The notes beneath the pieces were generated by a model. The model worked only from the letters and a program-made list of their open reading frames with translations. It made no database searches and was not told the DNA's origin. A stretch of 23,684 nucleotides of DNA from assembly GCA_004802725.1 (NCBI GenBank), contig SGPM01000390.1, positions 1 to 23,684 of the forward strand. Direction: 5' to 3'. The position numbers were made by a program, and so were the translations under genes. The DNA is from Antrodiella citrinella. Taxonomy: Eukaryota; Basidiomycota; Agaricomycetes; Polyporales; Steccherinaceae. Of the stretch, positions 8,336-18,931 are shown in pieces. Every line of letters starts with the position of its first letter. The stretch's first letter is position 1.

Positions 8336-10870
8336 ATGGACTCGCCTTCACTCGTCGTCATACCACCCACTCCCGTCAGAGGCCTCCTACGCACGCCCAG
8401 CCCAAGTCCACAGCCATCACCAACGACCACCAACACTTCATCAGTCCCGGATTTATCTCCATCACCGTCTACCATTGATAAAGACCGCTCCTCTTCAGAA
8501 ACCACCATTGCCACTATATATTCCATGTACGGCGAGGACGACTCAGAAGACCCCCGCTCCAGCTGGAATCCCTCCACGCCCGCCCTGTCAGAGCCCCGCC
8601 ATTCCCGAACGCAGAGGTTCACCAAGGACCTCGGGATCGTCGCTGTCGCGACCAGCGATGACCGTGTATATTCACCAAGCGGTCGCATCGGACAACCCAT
8701 CATTTCCATCGACAGTGCATATTTCTCTGACGCGTACGAAGGGTTGCAGCAACGACCACCCTCTGGCAACCGGTGCGGCGTCGTAGACAAGGTCAAGGAC
8801 ATGCGCCAGTCCGTCATGTCGGACGATTCTTCCATTCGATTGGCTTATTCTGTCGACAGCCGTACTAGCTACGTGCGTTCCTCGACCGTTACTCGGGACA
8901 CTAGCGATTTTAGCGTTCTCGACCCCACTGAGCTCCCCCGGAAAAGCGTTGTTTCCAACCTGGAGCGGACGTCGTACATCACTCCTCCTCAAAGTAGACC
9001 GGCAAGTGGTTCTGATTCGGAGGCAGCACGGACAATCACTCCTTCACACCACACTGCAACATCACCAAGAGCTCCAACCCCCAGCCGTCAGTCAAGCAGT
9101 GGCCATTCACCTGCGGCGTCGTCGTATTATGAAACTGCGGAAGGAGGTTTCATGTCACCCATGTCAGTCACTAGAGAGGTCTCAACCGCATCATCCCTAC
9201 CTGGCCCTTCAACTCCCACACCCCCTATCCGGACTTCAACCCAATCACCACAGCCGCACTTGCAAATACCCAATACTCCACCCTCATCACCGCCCAGCAA
9301 ACGCAAAGTGCTCTCGCAGAGCCCCGACAGCAAGAAATCACTCACGCCGTCGGACGGCGAGGACCCCGATTCGTTCCACGTGCGAAACACCTATGCCATT
9401 TTGGAATCGTACGGCGTGAGGGGGGATGGGTACGAGGAGGGCGTTGAGCGGACGCGTGCGCGGGTGGGACCGAGCAGGGCTAGCGAGATGATGGCCGACG
9501 CTGCGCTGGCGGATGAGACTGAGAAGACACGGGATCTGACGCCAAAGGAGCTTGAGCTGCTGGGTAGTCTTGATCGGTGAGTTCTTGTCATCCGTACAAT
9601 GTATATCGCTTTTCACTGATGTATATGCTATGTCTCCCTTCGTAGGTATGGTTTCTTCGTGACGCCGTCGCATGATCGGTTATTGCTCGTACCGGCAGCC
9701 CCACTACTGAAACCGTTGACGCGCTTGACGACTGCTCCGACGAATGCAGCAGCCTCCCCTCCGCAATTGCGTGCGCAACCGCAACTTCCGCGTTCGTCGA
9801 AAGAACCGGCACGGACGCTCAAGTGGAATCGCATGCTGGAGGCACGTTCGCGCGACGAAGGGGGCAACGTGGAGGAATGGGGTATCCGGCCGTCGAAGGA
9901 AGCGAAGCATCGCAAACGGGTGTACAAGGGCATCCCCGACTGCTGGCGCAGCGCCGCGTGGTCGGTGCTCATGAACCAGTTCACGAAGTCGGGCAAGCGG
10001 AGATTAAGGGAGCTCGCGGAGCAATATCGGGATGCGCTGGATAAGCCGTCGACGTACGATATCCAGATCGACTTGGACGTGCCGAGGACGATCTCTGGGC
10101 ATATCATGTTTAGGACAAGATATGGACAAGGGTACGTCTCGTAGCCCCACATATGCGATGCGCTGATGCTCACTGCGGTGTTAGTCAACGGTCGTTATTC
10201 CACGTCCTGCATTCCCTATCGCTATACTGCGACGACTGCGGGTACTGTCAAGGCATGGGTCCCCTTGCCGCCACCCTCCTATGCTACTTCGACCCCGAGC
10301 GGGTGTACGCCTCGCTCGTGCGGCTACACGACTGCTACTCCATGCATAGCATCTTCAGCCCTGGATTCCCAGGTCTCCTGGAAGCGATCTACGTGCAAGA
10401 ACGCATCATGGAGCAGCAGATGCCCGTGGTATATGCCGCATTCAAGAAACATATGATCTCTACGACGTCTTATGCAACGAAATGGTACATTACATTATTC
10501 GCGAACTCGGTGCCGTTCCAGACGCAGCTCCGATTGTGGGATGCGTTCTTGTTGGAGGGCCACGATTTGTTCGTTGTGGTGGCTATCGCTATAGTGTGGG
10601 TCTATAAAGGTGTGTTTTCGTCGGTCTGTAGATCGTGGGGATGTGTTATCTGATAAAGGCATCGTAGACCATATCACATCGGAAGCGGCCAACTTTGAGA
10701 GCGTCCTGTCTCTGCTTTCATCTTTCTTCGTCCCTGAGGACGAGAATGCGCTGCTAGCATGGATTGAGAAAGTCCTCGCTGACAAGAAGCTTCGGTCCGA
10801 CATGGTCGGGTGGCGAGCCAACTGGAAACGACTCGTCGCCTCGGGAGAGCACACGACCGTCCTGCTATAG
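8336..10870 (+). CDS. Rab GTPase-activating protein, TBC domain (784 aa)
   Basis: A TBC-domain protein, expected to stimulate GTP hydrolysis by a Rab GTPase on endomembranes. Four exons: 8336-9576, 9646-10131, 10185-10609 and 10668-10870, joined through introns of 69, 53 and 58 nt with canonical ends; total 2355 nt. The first in-frame ATG of the open frame, after a CT-rich leader, is taken as start. Residues 1-410 are Ser/Pro/Thr-rich and probably disordered. The TBC domain spans about 506-730, starting at VYKGIPDCWRSAAWSVLM. Both catalytic motifs of dual-finger TBC GAPs are intact: IDLDVPR (IxxDxxR, arginine finger R561) and YCQG (glutamine finger Q598). Further TBC signatures follow, such as YITLFANSVPF and LRLWDAFLLEG. 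The C-terminus is a short helical tail. The domain resembles the Gyp/TBC1D10-like group, but the target Rab cannot be read from sequence. No lesion is visible. Confidence 0.96.
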
Positions 10871-11742
10871 CCTGTCACCCGTTGTCCCCTTCTCCTTCCT
10901 CATCTCGCTTTTTTCATCTGCATCATGGATATCGCTCTCGGGGGTTTCAGGCTGTTATCGCTGTCCGTTTCTGTTTTCTCTTCTCTTCACTATATCATGG
11001 TTTTGATCCCGCCTCATTCCATTCTGCATTGACCTATACCTATTTACTTCCCTGTCTCTCATTCCTCACAATTCATTTTCATTTGTCTGGCACTGGCACA
11101 CTCGAACACTGACACTCTGGCTCTGGCATGGCATTCCGTCTTTAATCTTCCCTGTTTCTCTCCTATCCCATGTGTTTAAGTTGGGATTCCTGTTCTTTGT
11201 TGCATCGCTCGACGCCCGCATCCTCTTTTATTCTAATCGCATTCGCATCGCATTATACATTCCCAGGTTGACCTGCGTTCGTATACTTATGCTCTCTAGT
11301 ATACTGTAGTATCCTAGCATATCATATCGAGTTAGATGGGCAGTAAGCCACCATGCAATCCCTGTTTTCTGTGTAGATCTGCGTGCATTGCTTCGGGACC
11401 GGTGGTATGTTATTTATGGCACCACCGGCGGCGATTCGCCGAGACCTTCCCCACAGGACTCTTCCTGAGCCAACATGTACGCACACGACCCTCGCCGCTG
11501 GACCTTCGAACTTTGAAGTACGTGCATGTGCATACCACCGGCAACTAGCACTACTGCATGACGCAGTGCTGAAGCTACAAGCTACACACTTCTCGATGCC
11601 TTTGCCAGGATCCGGCTGCTCATAAGAGGTCCACGCCATTCGTACCAGGTACTACAAATAGCCTTCGATCCACCCCTCCATCTCCATCTTCATTCTCTCA
11701 TTCTCTCATTCTCGTTCTTCCAACACCAGCGACACCACGACG
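10871..11742. other. Intergenic: TBC 3' region and BTB promoter
   Basis: No gene is supported in these 870 bp. The first 300 bp after the TBC stop are T/C-rich, with many short ATG-free frames, as expected of a 3' UTR. The last 60 bp before the BTB gene (about 11680-11735) form a CT-rich tract with a duplicated CTCTCATT word, a likely transcription start region. A weak TATA-like TACAAATA lies near 11652. Confidence 0.5.
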
Positions 11743-12962
11743 ATGGCCCTCACGCCACCCGACCACCACCCGAAACTCTACCACCCAGACGGCAACGTCG
11801 TCTTCCTCGCCGTCTCGTCCAAGACGGGCGACCGGGTGTACTTCAGAGTGCACAAATCTGTCATCGGAAAGCAGTCGCCTGTCCTGGCCGATATGTTCGC
11901 GATGCCCCCTCTCATGGACGATTGTACGCAGGCGGAGGCTGATGCGGAGACGCAAGGCAGCAGAAGTCCATGTACGGATGTTGCGGAGCGGGAGTGCAAG
12001 AAGCTGAAGGAAGTGTATGATGGTGTCGTGCTTGTGGAGACACCGGACTCTGCGGAAGATGTGGAGAGCTTCTTGGAGGTACTATATGATCCATTGTGAG
12101 TGCTATCTGTTCGGCGATTACCCTGCATTGCGTAGTAACGCGATGTCATGGAGTCAATTTGATGGAGAACGTATGAACTGACTATCTCCGATCGTTCCTC
12201 AGAGGGTCCGCTTACAAGCGATTCAACCCAAACACCCCCGTGCTCGTCTCCGGCGCACTGAAGCTCGCCATGAAATACGAATGCGACGCCCTGCGCTCAC
12301 GCATCGTCGAAAACCTCGAAGCCGACTGGCCAACGACACTCGCGCAATGGGACGCACGGCGCTCCGAAGCAGTGATCGCCCGGTCAGAACATTCGCAGCA
12401 GGCCACTGGCAAGATCAACGGCCTATACCTCGATGACCGGCTCCCCGAACCCGCCTCCGCCATCCGCATCGCGTCAGACTACGCCATCCCCTCTATCCTC
12501 CCCGCCGCGTTCTACCAGCTCGCCCTGTTGAGCACGGACGCGGATTGGGATCGGTATAGGACGAACTTGAGCGGGGAGGGGAGGCATTTGCGGTTTGGTG
12601 CTAGGACGGCGCGGTGGGGGTTGTTGGATAAGACGGATTTGATGAGGCTCGTGCACGGGCAGAAGCTCGTCGCGGCGTATACGCGCGCGATTGGGGTCGA
12701 CTTGTTCGGCCTACGGTGTTTGCGGAACTCGAAGGGGTGCGTGAGGTGTAAGGTGGAATGCTGGAAGTACTTCCAGGAGAACGCGCCGATCTCGATGGAC
12801 GACCCGTTGGATGTCCTTGCGGATTGTATGCGGCTGGACAGTCTGTTCACGGAGCTGCCGTGTGCGACGTGTGTGGCGGAGATTAAGGTCATGGCGGAGA
12901 AGAAGAGGAGCGAGCTGTGGAGGAGCTTACCGGCTTTCTTCAATTTGCATTTGCATTATTGA
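11743..12962 (+). CDS. BTB/POZ domain protein (370 aa)
   Basis: A BTB/POZ protein of the expanded mushroom type; such domains mediate protein-protein contacts, often as adaptors, but the partner here is unknown. Two exons, 11743-12095 and 12203-12962, flank a 107-nt intron (donor GTGAGT, acceptor CCTCAG, branch-like AACTGAC), total 1113 nt. The BTB fold begins near residue 18 with NVVFLAVSSKTGDRVYFRVH, then KSVIGKQSPVLADMF, the usual 'H+.vL...S.vF..mf' element. An acidic insertion follows, and the domain closes around the splice with VESFLEVLYDPL-GSAYKRF. The C-terminal part continues with LKLAMKYECDALRSRIV, then a helical region with several Cys (CLRNSKGCVRCKVECW and LPCATC), as seen in related basidiomycete BTB proteins. 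The first ATG after a CT-rich leader is taken as start. Confidence 0.9.
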
Positions 12963-13872
12963 CTGGGATGAAGGATTTTTGGCATGTATCTCAAGGTATC
13001 TATTCAGTGTCCATGTTGTTGTTTTTGATATTCTCCAGGAAAACTTGTACATTATTGTATAACAGAGCGACTTGGCAGTACGAAACAGCATCGCATCCTC
13101 GCAGCGTCATTCGAGGTATCCCGTTCAAAGCCGGTCGACTGCCTTCCTTCTCGGCCGTCAGACTGTACACGAGCAAATGAAGTATCGCGGGTTTCACCAC
13201 TTGTACTCGACAGCACCCGACCCGTGAACTCCGCAAGAGCAAACACACTGTCTTCCGTGCACAAAGGTCAAGATTATTCATAGCCAAATCTCTAAGATAT
13301 CTATCGCATTACACTCAAGCTTCAAGGTGTTTGCATCGTGGTCGAGTCCCTTCTTCCTTCTTGGTGCATCTCCGTGGGTCATACGGTACACGTCTCGCCC
13401 TCCTAGACGCGAGAAGACGTCCACAAAGCCTAACACGCTCCGCACGAGGCTACCACGGAACACTCCGACGCTTTGCCACGCGCGCCAAACCGCCCAAAGC
13501 AGCCACTGCTTTGATCCAGGAATGGTAAGTCTCGCGTTCGCGTAACAAGGCCTTCCTATTCAAGAGCTCACCTTGTACTCAGGCTCGTCCAAAGGGAGGC
13601 GTCCTTATGTTTGGGCAATCTGTACGTGGTGGAACGTAAGGGCGAGATCACAGGGAGATCGTAGGCTTGTATAAAGATGGAGGGGTGGGAGGGGGGTGAA
13701 GTAACAGCTCTCCTCTTGCGCATTCTCTTGTTGTAAGCTCGCATACTCGTCTCTCTTCTTTAATCCCAGCACCATCCATTGGACGCCCACGCAGTCATTC
13801 ACTTGACCAGCCTATCCTTACGCCATCCATCGAACACCTTGTCAAACCTCTCGCCACACTTTCTCCTCGAAG
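12963..13872. other. Intergenic, one orphan exon-like stretch
   Basis: No complete gene. A plus-strand frame open from about 13268 to 13525 (..RSARGYHGTLRRFATRAKPP..), without an ATG, ends at a perfect GTAAGT donor (13526), followed after about 58 nt by an acceptor TACTCAG and ARPKGGVLMFGQS, then a stop. Its Arg/Ser/Ala-rich composition resembles a mitochondrial presequence, but without a start it is only a candidate relic or missed first exon. The rest is 3' UTR and the promoter of the next gene. Confidence 0.35.
13670..13676 (+). promoter_or_regulatory. TATA-like box (TATAAAG)
   Basis: TATAAAG lies about 200 bp upstream of ATG 13873, followed by a G-rich stretch and then a CT-rich leader. 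It could set the start of the small-protein gene's transcript, with a leader of roughly 150-170 nt. Confidence 0.35.
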
Positions 13873-14103
13873 ATGTCGTCCTACTACACCTCACCCCCCT
13901 CCTCGCCCACCGTCGGGTTCTTCCCCACAGCCCCCGCGTCCCCGAACGCGTTCTCGGGGTTCCAGTACCACCAGTCGCCGAGGGACCAGCACGATATGTA
14001 CGCTGAATTTGGTGCGGCGTGTCAAGGGGCGCAGAGGCAGCAGGGGCAGGGGCAGGGGAGTTTGAGTAAGGCGTTCAAGAAGTTGACGGCGCGGAAGAAC
14101 TAA
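13873..14103 (+). CDS. Small proline/serine/tyrosine-rich protein, 76 aa
   Basis: Function not recognised. A single exon begins MSSYYTSPPSSPTVGFFPTA, with the ATG in a good context after a CT-rich leader. The first half is a repeated Ser/Pro motif with aromatic residues (SSP-TVGFFPTAPASPNAFSGF). The middle is Gln/Gly-rich (RQQGQGQGS), and the end is a basic, probably helical tail (LSKAFKKLTARKN). It has no signal peptide or membrane segment and looks intrinsically disordered. The codon pattern with mostly C or G in third positions matches the neighbouring real genes and supports coding. A TATA-like box lies at 13670. Confidence 0.68.
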   Translation: MSSYYTSPPSSPTVGFFPTAPASPNAFSGFQYHQSPRDQHDMYAEFGAACQGAQRQQGQGQGSLSKAFKKLTARKN

Positions 14104-14777
14104 GAAGGTCGAGAGCGGTGTGGGTGCATGTGTTGTCGCCACAGCACGTGTCTGTCATCCATCCTACCTCCACCGAACGAACATCCATCCCTCGTCGCTC
14201 CCATTCCATCATATCATCGCATCGGCTGCCCTACCGCCCGAAGGTCCATGCCCTCACAAGAATCAAAAGACTCTATTCTCCAAAACACATCACATCACAT
14301 CCACATCCTAAACTCATGCCATACCATACCATACCCACGCGTTCCGGACCCCCTTCGACCTTCCATCCCGGTTCACGTCCACGTTGCTTATCCATCATCC
14401 AGCCCTAGAATGATATCGATTGTATCCATAGTCTCTCTCCCTCTCCCTCTCTTGTTCTCCCTCGTTCTTACCATGACATTGCGTTAGAATGTGTTGCTTA
14501 CTTTATTTGGACCCGAGTACGCTCGGACGTCATCCCCGTCTATTAAAGAATGGCAGTGTATAATGTATAAATTGAAGCTACGATGTATGTCCCTCCTGGC
14601 ACTTTTGCTTGCCAACTTGTCTATGACTGGATGATCGAGATGTGTTGTGTCATCGGCATCTAAGCGTGTAGTTTCGAGTTTGAAGGTTTGTCTTCGACGA
14701 CGACTTCGCCACAATGATCTCTGCGTGAAAATCGCTCAAAGTCGTTCTTCTTACTCTATACATAGCGTTCATGCTCG
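14104..14777. other. Intergenic with simple-sequence tracts
   Basis: No gene is supported. The 3' region of the small-protein gene contains short tandem tracts: CATCACATCACATC (near 14287), four CCATA-like units around 14318-14337, and a CTCTCTCCCTCTCC tract near 14432. A minus-strand frame at 14484-14714 has no coding character. Confidence 0.5.
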
Positions 14778-15440
14778 ATGAGTACCACCACATTGCGCAG
14801 AGAATCATGCTATGTGTGTTTCAGCCCGCTGCTCTTCGGGCCAGTACTATGCATCCTGTCATTATTATTATTCGTCCTTTGTGCCGTCCTCAGACAAGAA
14901 TTGTCCTCAGGTGAGCATGTCCCCTGGCTAGCACAACCCGTCACAGCTAATTGTTTGTTAGGTTTAATGTGTGACTGCATTGACTCGGATGCAACTAGTT
15001 CTGTGCGAGAACATCTTCTTTGTCACACCAACGGGTCTATAAGTATGCGAGACGTTCGTCGAAACTGAGCTTTTTCCAGTGTCCAGAGCAGTATGGTCAC
15101 TTCATCATGCTCGCTTTTCAGCTTGGCGTGGTGGTCAACACGAGCGTCCTCGATGCGACCTGGCACTCGGTGGTGTTGGAACAGCGCGATCAGAGTAGAA
15201 TCAGAGCCATCCGTCACGCTCGACGGGCCAGCCTGAGACTACGTCCCGATCTCGCGGTCGCTCTGCCGCCAGTGACACTGTCCAACATCGTAAACTCTAG
15301 CAATTATATTGCGAAAGTACGTCAGACTTCCTATGCGCGAATTTATTATGACATATGACTTTTCCACGCAGGTTGACATTGGGCGCCTGGCGATTTGTTG
15401 CGAGTATCTCGAATTGTATCTTCTTATCGTGGTGGTATGA
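14778..15440 (+). CDS. Doubtful small membrane protein, about 159 aa
   Basis: A consistent spliced frame can be drawn: 14778-14910, intron of 51 nt with GTGAGC donor; 14962-15002, intron of 77 nt with GTGCGA donor and CTTTTTCCAG acceptor; 15080-15316, intron of 55 nt with GTACGT donor; 15372-15440. The first exon encodes a strongly hydrophobic segment (LLFGPVLCILSLLLFVLCAV) about 20 residues in, which would be a membrane anchor. The third exon encodes a basic segment (RIRAIRHARRASLRLRP) followed by a hydrophobic stretch. Nothing in it was recognised. Alternative splices give stops within 30 codons, and the antisense strand is also partly open, so this call is weak. Confidence 0.28.
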
Positions 15441-16270
15441 GGGTTTATCAAGTTGCAGACTCGCTGATTTAATCCTAATGGCGTCTCGCTCCCAATGCTC
15501 AAATAGTACTCGTACGTGCAATACGACATGATTTGGCGTGATACATGTGCTCAGTTCTCGGTGGGTGAACTGTAGAAACAGACCAAGCCAGACGTGGTCT
15601 ATGTCGCCTTCGCGGATGGTGGTGCTAGTGGCTTGTCTCGCCCGAATCTTGTCCTTGGAATGTCGACCAACCACCAAGCTGGGCTTGCCAATACTTCTTG
15701 GTCCGATGCGGATCCAAGACTTTAGGAGCATATGCAGCGACGATGGTGTTCTCTGGTGCTTGTCGCTGAAGGGCTAGAAAAACCTTATTTTCATCGCCAA
15801 GAGGACCATCATGGATGTATCTTTCTCAACATGCGGCGCTTTTCTCATCCGGTACGTGTCCAGAGCAACGTCGCGGACACCATCATCACTTGCATGTAGT
15901 GCACGTCCGTCGTCAACGGGAGACTTGTCAATTGTAATCGGCGGTGCAGTGTAATAGGTCCAGGCTATTTGATTCTTGGAGGTTTACGATATAGCTAACA
16001 TAACTCCTGACTAAGAGCAGAGTGGTTTAGTCTTCGTAGTGATAGCGACGCCAAGTCGTATACGTCGTTCTCAATTAAACATGTATATTCCAAACGGGTA
16101 ACATATTCTCACGATTGCTCTACTGCAGAGTTTCGAGTGATCGGGTCAGTCAGTCTTGGTTGCCCTTGTTCACGTTGACACTGCACCTGTGCGGCATGAA
16201 TTGACTACAAGTTCTCGCATTCTCCTTTGTCGTCTTGCTTTCATCATCTACCTAACTCTGCTGCGTATCC
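15441..16270. other. Intergenic with a possible degenerate coding remnant
   Basis: A plus-strand frame from about 15580 reads KPDVVYVAFADGGASGLSRP and NLVLGMSTNHQAGLANTSW, meets TAG near 15722, and then continues open in the same frame (EKPYFHRQEDHHGCIFLNMR) to a GTACGT donor at about 15852. This looks like decayed coding sequence of unknown identity. The remaining 370 bp before 16271 appear to be promoter of the glycosyltransferase gene. Confidence 0.3.
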
Positions 16271-18471
16271 ATGTCTCGACGCCCCCTTGGCGAAATCTTC
16301 GTCTCTGGAAGACCATCGCAGTCGGACTACCAGGTTCTTACCCCACGCACTCCGCATTCTCGCGCCGGACGCGCAGAAGAAGCCTTCACCGAAGTAGAGC
16401 TCGACGAGCTAAGTCTTGACGAAGTGAATGACTACCAGTCTTACAGACAACAGCAATCCGAGCCGCTGCTCGCTTCGTCAGCGAGCTCCAGCTTCCCCGC
16501 CACTGGATACCGAAGTAAAGGAGATGATCAACGGAGAAAGGAGTCGAGTGCAAAACATGTTTTCCAGGCTGCGTTGACGAACACACCATTAGCCCTTGGC
16601 AGTCTGCTTGCGTTTATTCTTCTGGGTGCCGTGTTCATATCTCTGAAGCAACCGGGGACACTGGAGAAGTATATTGGCACATCGTTCTTCCAACCCGCCC
16701 CACCACCCACACCTTCCTACGTGGATACTGTCCCACCTCCCGGCCTTCTTATCTCCTATGAAAACTACACGAAGTTCCCCCTGACCGGAGATCAATACCT
16801 ACAACATTGCGACATGATGATGAGCGGCTTCATGCATCACAATGGCGGGTACTGGCACGTTCCTCCAGAGGGATCTATGGATGTCAAACACCACGACGAT
16901 GTCACAGACTATCATTTGCCCGAGGGAGGACGTAGTCGAGTCTGCCAGAAGACTCTGACCTACCAGTTAGACGGTCATGTGGGCTTGGTGGCAGACCTGA
17001 CGCTCATGGCGCAAGCAGCCGCACACGCACGAGAGGTACGCCCGTTTGACGCGTCTTATCAATCTCCCCGATGAAATGAAAACATGTGTTTAGCAAAACA
17101 GGACGTTCTTCGTGGACGACACGTATTGGAATCGTGGAAAGTGAGTTGAAGACATCTTTGTATATCATCAGTGGGTATCGAACTCTGGGTAGATGGACCG
17201 ATCATTTTCAAGGCGTCGGCGCACGACAACCTGGTCCCGAAAGAGGCTGCGCTGCTCCACCTCCCCAAGGTACGTTTATGAATGCCTTCAGGATGCTTTA
17301 TGTTCATGCATTTTGATGTGCAGAGCTGGTCGCGTGCCCACGGAGTGCGAGGTAAAGCTTAATATTTTACCTCATATGGCAAACGTCACTAATTACGATT
17401 TGACCAGACATTGGGTAGGTTATACCTCGTGATCCATATTACACGCCTCATTGAACGCGTCGCAGGTCGTCAACTCAAGAACTGCCAAATATCACTTTGG
17501 CCATAGCTTCTCTGAAGCGTATGAGGACCCGTATGTCATCCGTCCATGTCATCCTCTTTGTTCTGACGATCTTGACAGCTACGCGCATGAGGTCAACCGT
17601 CTCAAGCCCATATATGCCCGTAGTCTGCAGTCTTTCATTCAGACAATCCGACCAAACGCACACAATGCTCGTCTCATTCGCGCCGCACGTGCGGAGGTCG
17701 CATCTCTCCTTTCCATTCCACACGCTGCGTCGAAAGAGACATCGGAACCTGAGGATGCCGAGGCCCTTCTGACGCAGCATAATCCGGATCCATACATCGC
17801 TGTGCACATCCGCAGAGGAGACCGTCACGCGTCTGTCTTCCCTTATCGCGGTTCTTATGTTCCCATAGACCACTATGTCACAGCAACGCAAGACGTCTGG
17901 TCGCGATTGTACTCGAAGGGCCTCACACCGAAAGCGGAGGCAACTCATTATCCATCTCCCCCCATCACTTACGTCGCGTCCGATTCCCCGAGCGCGATGG
18001 AGGAGTTTATGAACGCGTTCTCCACATCGACGGCCGTATTCTCACTGGAGTCAAGTACGGATCCCGAGCTAAGGGCACTTGTGTCCCCGCATGAGTACGT
18101 TCAGAGTGACTTCAACAAGACTTCCGAAGAAGAGAGGATCAGGTTGACGAGGGGTATGATCGTGGACTTTGCGTTGTTGGGAGGCTTTTGGGCCTGGGAA
18201 GGCGATGTGGTGCCTGGAGCCACTGTATGTACGATCAGGTATGCATTCATGATTTGTTTGGTCCGACCTCAACTTGTGTCTGACTTTGTCTTGCAGCTCC
18301 AGCATATGTAAAGCTGCAGCTGTTGGTCTTGGCTGGGATCGCGCGTTCGGTTTTGGAGATGGTTCTGACCATACTCAGGGAAAGATAGACAACACGCGCA
18401 AGCGATGGGTGGACCTTGATAACAAGGGTGTGGTTAGTCCGGCGTGGCGGGCTTTTGATTTGTTCCAGTGA
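16271..18471 (+). CDS. Type II membrane glycosyltransferase, O-fucosyltransferase-like (607 aa)
   Basis: Probably a Golgi or ER glycosyltransferase of the fucosyltransferase-like kind. Eight exons: 16271-17035, 17094-17140, 17193-17269, 17324-17351, 17408-17414, 17466-17530, 17579-18238 and 18297-18471, total 1824 nt; all introns (48-58 nt) are GT-AG. The fifth exon is only 7 nt and completes the string CPRSARHWVVNSRTAKYHFG. Residues 1-100 are a polar cytosolic tail. One membrane span lies at about 105-126 (PLALGSLLAFILLGAVFISL), then a Pro-rich stem and the lumenal catalytic part. Residues 406-411 are HIRRGD, the nucleotide-sugar-binding signature of O-fucosyltransferase-type GT-B enzymes, followed by ITYVASDSPSAMEEF. 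The sugar and acceptor cannot be told. The C-terminal exon (FGDGSDHTQ .. WRAFDLFQ) is intact. An alternative is another GT-B family sharing the HxRRGD element. Confidence 0.9.
17408..17414 (+). other. 7-nt microexon of the glycosyltransferase
   Basis: ACATTGG lies between acceptor GACCAG (ending 17407) and donor GTAGGT (starting 17415). It adds the last base of an Arg codon plus His and Trp. Skipping it shifts the frame, so the downstream HIRRGD exon can only be read with it included. Confidence 0.85.
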
Positions 18472-18931
18472 GGGTTAGTTATTGTCTTGCTTTGATCTTA
18501 TTTTGCTCGTTTCTTGGTGTCATTTAGGTACGCACACCACTATCATACGTTAGGATCACGGGCAACTTAGTTGCTGGAGTCCGTGTTGCATCTCGTTCTG
18601 TGTAAATTATCCGCATTCAGTTCGTTCACTCGTGTTCCGTAACGTCCTCGGCGTTGCTGTCTTTGAGAAACTCTGGAGCCTCTTGCGTGACTGGGCTAAG
18701 CCATCAATATCATGAATATAATGGGTGCTGCGTTTTGAGATGACAGTCAGTTTCAGCTTTCAGGTCATTCATTGAGTTGTTCGTGATATCGAAAGTCGTT
18801 CTGCTGCTAAACGGTGTGGACCTCTGAGGCGATATAAATCACACCAATGAAGCATCTATGCCCTACCTAATCCCACTCCTCGCGACTACATTATATCTGT
18901 TCAAGAGAAAGCCCAACGTCTTCGAGCTGCT
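18472..18931. other. Intergenic: glycosyltransferase 3' region and O-methyltransferase promoter
   Basis: No gene is supported. A TATA box (TATAAAT, 18833-18839) lies about 93 bp before the methyltransferase start at 18932. Two earlier ATGs (18847 and 18859) open short frames of 7 and 23 codons ending before or just inside the gene; if transcribed they would act as upstream ORFs. Confidence 0.5.
18833..18839 (+). promoter_or_regulatory. TATA box (TATAAAT)
   Basis: TATAAAT sits 93 bp upstream of the first usable ATG of the O-methyltransferase frame. The surviving TATA box suggests the locus may still be transcribed although the coding frame is damaged. Confidence 0.5.

Noticed and set aside
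8275..8835. 186-codon minus-strand frame
   Set aside because: It is antisense to the Ser/Pro-rich first exon of the TBC gene, whose biased composition keeps the opposite strand open.
9628..10188. 186-codon minus-strand frame
   Set aside because: It is antisense to TBC exon 2, which encodes the arginine-finger motif.
15297..15731. 144-codon minus-strand frame
   Set aside because: No domain, signal peptide or splice support; it overlaps weak plus-strand coding candidates, so neither strand is convincing and this one has no recognisable feature.
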